A stretch of 64,000 bases of DNA. It comes from Sclerurus mexicanus (taxonomy: Eukaryota; Chordata; Aves; Passeriformes; Furnariidae). Positions 61,701 through 64,000 of the stretch are shown here, piece after piece. The notes under the pieces are model-generated. The model was not told where the DNA came from. It did no database searches and saw only the letters and a list, made by a program, of their open reading frames with translations. The first letter of the stretch is position 1; every line of letters starts with the position of its first letter. Location: positions 1-64,000 of the forward strand of contig VWZF01000449.1 of NCBI GenBank assembly GCA_013396755.1, in the 5' to 3' direction. Both the position numbers and the translations under genes were made by a program.

Positions 61701-63490
61701 TTTCATCAGTCCCTGAGACTTATTTCTTAAGCCAAAAAACCTGCAGTGTAATTACGTATGGTCCGATATCACTGTGTGTCTAAAACCTGAAGTCAACCAT
61801 AAAATTAGCTTAAGACAATCTCTTCATTACCAAATTGAAAAGTTGAAGGAAAGATATGGCTGATAGGACTCACATCTTTTGTTAAAGAACAAAGTCCATC
61901 TCACTGCACGATTTTGCCAATACCATGTGCTGGGTCAACAAAGGTTAGCCACTGGATGATTCATCTTACCTGCTGGGCTAGTTGTATCCTCACACATCAC
62001 CAAAAATGAAATCCTGCTATATTTTCAGCATATGATGAAGCTTACCATAGAGATCTACTCTCCCAACCCAAACCCAACAATAAATTCAACTAAAATAAAT
62101 GGAATGTTTTAAAATAAACAAGCCTAAAACTCCACATTTTTTAGGGAGGGGGCTAAAGAATAGGTGATTGCATCAGCAATACAATGCAAGAACAGGAACA
62201 TCGCCCCCTTACCAATAACTCTATATACTGAGATGAAGACCAGAGTCAACAGAATAAACGCTGTATTCCAAGTCCAGATACGTGGATCTACAGCTGAAAT
62301 TCCCAGGAACATGAAGATAATAGTTTCTGCTCCACTGGCCAACATCTTCATGGTATATCTAACAGTTGTAGAGGACTGTTCAGATATGTTAGCTTTGACA
62401 TATTTCTGACAGCAAATGCCACAGAAGGTTATCCTAGAAAAAAGAAGCAATTGTTTAGAAAATAACTGTTGCAATATTTAATATTACTTTCACCTGTTTG
62501 TCACATAGTGATAAAAACCCACCATTAATTCCTAAGAAAAAATACACTCCCGAGGCACTGTGGAGTTTAGTCTAGGTAAAAAGTATATCTCGAACATTCA
62601 TGCTGAGGTACCCTCAAGAGGCCTGAACACAGGATTTCATTAGATCACAACAGACCTTAATTCTCTTCATATTACCATACTGCTTTACAAAACTTTGCAA
62701 AATTTTAAATCTTGTTTACATTAGACATAATCTTAAACTACTGATCGGTTTGCAGAAAGATTTTTAGGTCTTGAATATATTTACTGTATCATCTGCAAAC
62801 ATGACAAGCAAAACTGAGAAGAAAGGTATGTCAGGAATCAGTGGATACTAAAAGAAGAGAGACCACAAAGGTACTCAAGCCAAAACAGGCAAGATTTAGG
62901 CAAACCTTAACAGACAAGGCAAGACACAGAGAGCAGTGAATAATGACATTTACATAATGCCATAGAAAAATATTGCTTTAGTTACAAATTATAGGGAAAT
63001 ATGTCAATGCAAATGGACAACTGTTAAGCTTAGAGTATTATTAATAACAAAGAGGAAAGACTCGTGTCTGTACTTTGCAAAGGAGTTCTCATGTTGCACA
63101 GCAGATACTGGAAAACATATTCCTTTTCAGGGCTGGATGAGAGTATTTGCAAACTATAATCTACTGCAGTGTGAAGATAGCATTATCCAGCATAAGCTTC
63201 ATGAGTGTCACATTTATAGCTGTCCTATATAATTCAGGTCTTCCTTTCAAAGTTTTTAAAAGCCATATTCCCTTCTCAGCCCCTTTACAGACAGCAATAA
63301 AAAGAGACTTACGCCAGGATAGCTGAAAGAGAAAGCATCTCTGCTGTGAGGTAGGACAGGTAGGATATGATAAACACAAATCCAGGTTCAATGATTCTCA
63401 CGTGCTTGGTGAAACGACTGACCAACGAGAGCAGGAATGCAAAGAAAATTCCAACCAGTGTCCCACCGAGGCTCACCACAAAGAATGACA
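46496..63490 (-). CDS. SLC9A3: SLC9A3 (NHE3), Na+/H+ exchanger 3, 3' portion (12 exons)
   Basis: Twelve GT-AG exons on the minus strand join without a frame error and give about 583 residues up to STHM-stop. Human NHE3 has 834 residues, so roughly the first 250 lie beyond the right edge. NHE3 swaps luminal Na+ for cytosolic H+ at the apical membrane of renal proximal tubule and intestine. Seen here: the later membrane core ('FTKHVRIIEPGFVFIISYL', 'ASGAETIIFMFLGISAV', 'SYGGLRGAVAFALVALL'), the juxtamembrane regulatory segment ('AFDHILSAIEDISGQIGHHY'), the '[20 protein letters not shown]' block, PKA-type sites RRKS and RRNS, and the PDZ ligand STHM bound by NHERF proteins. These blocks match NHE3 rather than NHE1, NHE2 or NHE5. 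No stop or frameshift was found. Confidence 0.96.
48072..48185 (-). CDS. SLC9A3: SLC9A3 penultimate exon
   Basis: 114 bases coding for DLEFSESEENNDYETLHLGK then GVDFLANVTKQNFTDNPA(G). Acceptor CCTTACAG|ATTTGG, donor CCTGCTG|GTAAAA. It ends in phase 1, which matches both the canonical last exon and the exon at 43618-44171. Confidence 0.94.
49846..49921 (-). CDS. SLC9A3: SLC9A3 internal exon
   Basis: 76 bases coding for RNSSVIPNGNIPSENPVQDF and TLKEK. Its first Arg joins the KR ending of the previous exon to make KRRNSS, the second PKA consensus (rat Ser605). It ends in phase 1. Acceptor TTTTCAG|AGAAAC, donor AAAAAG|GTAAAA. Confidence 0.94.
50488..50664 (-). CDS. SLC9A3: SLC9A3 internal exon
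   Basis: 177 bases, 59 codons: HKHLYSRHEIMHSEDDKQDK through KIHKRDRGQKR. Acceptor GGCCACAG|CACAAA, donor AAAAGG|GTAAAA. This lysine- and arginine-rich stretch precedes the second PKA site. Confidence 0.93.
51193..51322 (-). CDS. SLC9A3: SLC9A3 internal exon with PKA site
   Basis: 130 bases coding for REKAGPVCLDMQALEQRRKS then IRDTEDTLAHHTLQQYLYKP and RQE. RRKS keeps the R-R-x-S PKA consensus known as Ser552 in rat NHE3. Acceptor CTTCAG|GAGAGA, donor AAGAG|GTGAGA. Confidence 0.95.
51921..52036 (-). CDS. SLC9A3: SLC9A3 internal exon
   Basis: 116 bases coding for [20 protein letters not shown] then VDFSTPLPSTMESSVSYL(L). This block is specific to NHE3 among the paralogues I know. Acceptor GACCAG|GGAGAA, donor TTTACT|GTAAGT. 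Confidence 0.95.
54049..54095. repeat. Short tandem repeat, about 19-base unit
   Basis: The phrase 'ctgaatttcatcttgtttt' occurs twice in tandem and a third partial unit follows ('ctgaattcag'), inside an SLC9A3 intron. Confidence 0.8.
55131..55260 (-). CDS. SLC9A3: SLC9A3 internal exon
   Basis: 130 bases coding for WSNFDRKFLRKILMRRSAQK through ISYVAE. Acceptor AATTATCAG|GTGG, donor GCTGAG|GTACTT. Confidence 0.95.
57414..57484 (-). CDS. SLC9A3: SLC9A3 internal exon
   Basis: 71 bases coding for AFDHILSAIEDISGQIGHHY and LRD(K). Acceptor TTCCTAG|GCC, donor GACAA|GTAAGT. This is the conserved juxtamembrane helix region that contacts calcineurin-like CHP proteins in the family. Confidence 0.95.
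58125..58607 (+). mobile_element. CR1 3' end fragment in an SLC9A3 intron
   Basis: Plus-strand CR1 C-terminal blocks 'VRLYLEYCVQFWAPHFKKGI', 'EVLECVQRRAAELVTGLE', 'LGLFGLEKRRLK' and 'RHWSKLPREVVE' are seen with a frame change near 58280-58340. The element ends at 'gatgattctgtgatg'. It is inserted antisense to SLC9A3 between the exons at 57414-57484 and 59263-59352. It is 5'-truncated and not functional. Confidence 0.9.
59263..59352 (-). CDS. SLC9A3: SLC9A3 internal exon
   Basis: 90 bases, 30 codons: GLTIKPLVQWLKVKKTEH through EKLHGR. Acceptor CCTTAG|GGCCTG, donor GGCAGA|GTAAGA. This is the end of the membrane core and the start of the cytoplasmic regulatory domain. Confidence 0.95.
60169..60371 (-). 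CDS. SLC9A3: SLC9A3 internal exon
   Basis: 203 bases; acceptor TTTACAG|GTGTC, donor TTCCAG|GTAATT. It codes for VILQTWILNRYRTVQLE through TTIIVVFFTVIFQ, with the family-wide SYGGLRGAVAFAL segment. Confidence 0.95.
62213..62433 (-). CDS. SLC9A3: SLC9A3 internal exon
   Basis: 221 bases; acceptor TTTTCTAG|GATAACC, donor GTTATTG|GTAAGG. It codes for ITFCGICCQKYVKANISEQ through FISVYRVIG, including the conserved AETIIFMFLG membrane segment. It ends in phase 1. Confidence 0.95.
63313..63490 (-). CDS. SLC9A3: SLC9A3 internal exon (first in window)
   Basis: 178 bases; acceptor TTTTTCAG|TGTCATTC, donor CTGGC|GTAAGT. It starts in phase 1 and codes for '(V)SFFVVSLGGTLVG...LSLSAILA', two membrane segments flanking the conserved RIIEPGFVF loop. 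Confidence 0.95.
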
Positions 63491-64000
63491 CTGAAAAACA
63501 AAACCTAACACAGCTTAAACAGTAGAAATACAGTGGTTTGAACTAATTCTCTTGCAGAAAGAGAACAGCAAATAGTCAGTAAATAAGAGAAAATTTTGGA
63601 GGACATACCCAAATTTATTTCTAAAATGCAACAACAGGAACTACTTTTGAGCACCTGGTACGTGAATGTTGCATTCTGTAGGAAAACAAGTTTACTTTCT
63701 GTTAAGCCTCACCATTTCAGCTTTATTCAAAACCCACCATGTTTAATTAGTACAGTTTTTTTTCCCATGTTCTGTAAACAAATGTTTTTACAAAAGCTCT
63801 AGGACATGCCAAAGTCACTGTTAAAACATTATTCATAAGATAATGTAGCATCATGTCATGCTTTGAATGGTAAATAGTAGCTAAATTTTTAGGCAAATAA
63901 AATTTCTTGGTAGTCACTGGCAAAAGTGACTTGCTGGCAGAAAGTGATGAGGAGTGAGAATACCTATATGCAATCTCAACTTTCCTGGAATGAAGGGACA
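63491..64000 (-). other. SLC9A3 intron running off the right edge
   Basis: No exon was found to the right of 63490. The codons expected just before (VALGGDN/VDC-type loop in human) are absent here, so the next upstream exon lies beyond the window. Confidence 0.6.

Overview
The window is a stretch of bird nuclear genome. It is AT-rich and intron-rich, carries CR1 LINE fragments in both orientations, holds LTR-type repeats of a kind I recognise from avian genomes, and has two vertebrate genes on the minus strand. The bird assignment rests mainly on the CR1 density and the LTR families; I cannot name the species.

Layout, left to right. 1-6251 is non-coding apart from the probable 3' UTR of LRRC14B. 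6252-9297 (minus) is a complete two-exon LRRC14B gene coding for 517 aa. 9298-43617 is a long interval without a recognisable protein gene. It holds an old CR1 copy (about 10940-12742), an LTR-type element with a 160-codon hydrophobic open frame (about 14467-15510), CR1 tails near 16.3 and 17.3 kb (one grown into a pentamer microsatellite), a second avian LTR remnant (about 18845-19690), a CR1 block at 23.4-26.3 kb disrupted by three single N positions and two duplicated segments that look like assembly errors, a unique AT-rich stretch to 33.7 kb, CR1 tails at 33.7-34.15 and 37.5-37.8 kb, and an isolated CpG-rich patch (about 34780-35110) beside a (CTAAT)n array. 43618-44171 (minus) is an unidentified terminal coding exon ending in the class I PDZ ligand ETQL. 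46496-63490 (minus) is the 3' part of SLC9A3 (NHE3), twelve exons coding for about 583 residues; the 5' exons lie beyond the right edge.

SLC9A3 is the apical Na+/H+ exchanger of kidney and gut. The twelve exons join in frame and keep the family landmarks: membrane core, juxtamembrane regulatory segment, two RRxS-type PKA sites and the terminal STHM PDZ ligand. LRRC14B is a leucine-rich-repeat protein of the LRRC14/PRAME group with muscle-biased expression in other vertebrates. Both genes belong to the human 5p15.33 neighbourhood, but they are on the same strand and adjacent here, unlike in human.

The observation most worth following is the exon at 43618-44171. Its splice phase would let it join SLC9A3 in place of the canonical last exon, and it would replace one PDZ ligand with another. 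No other candidate for a new system was seen. Much of the rest is repeat-derived or featureless non-coding DNA.
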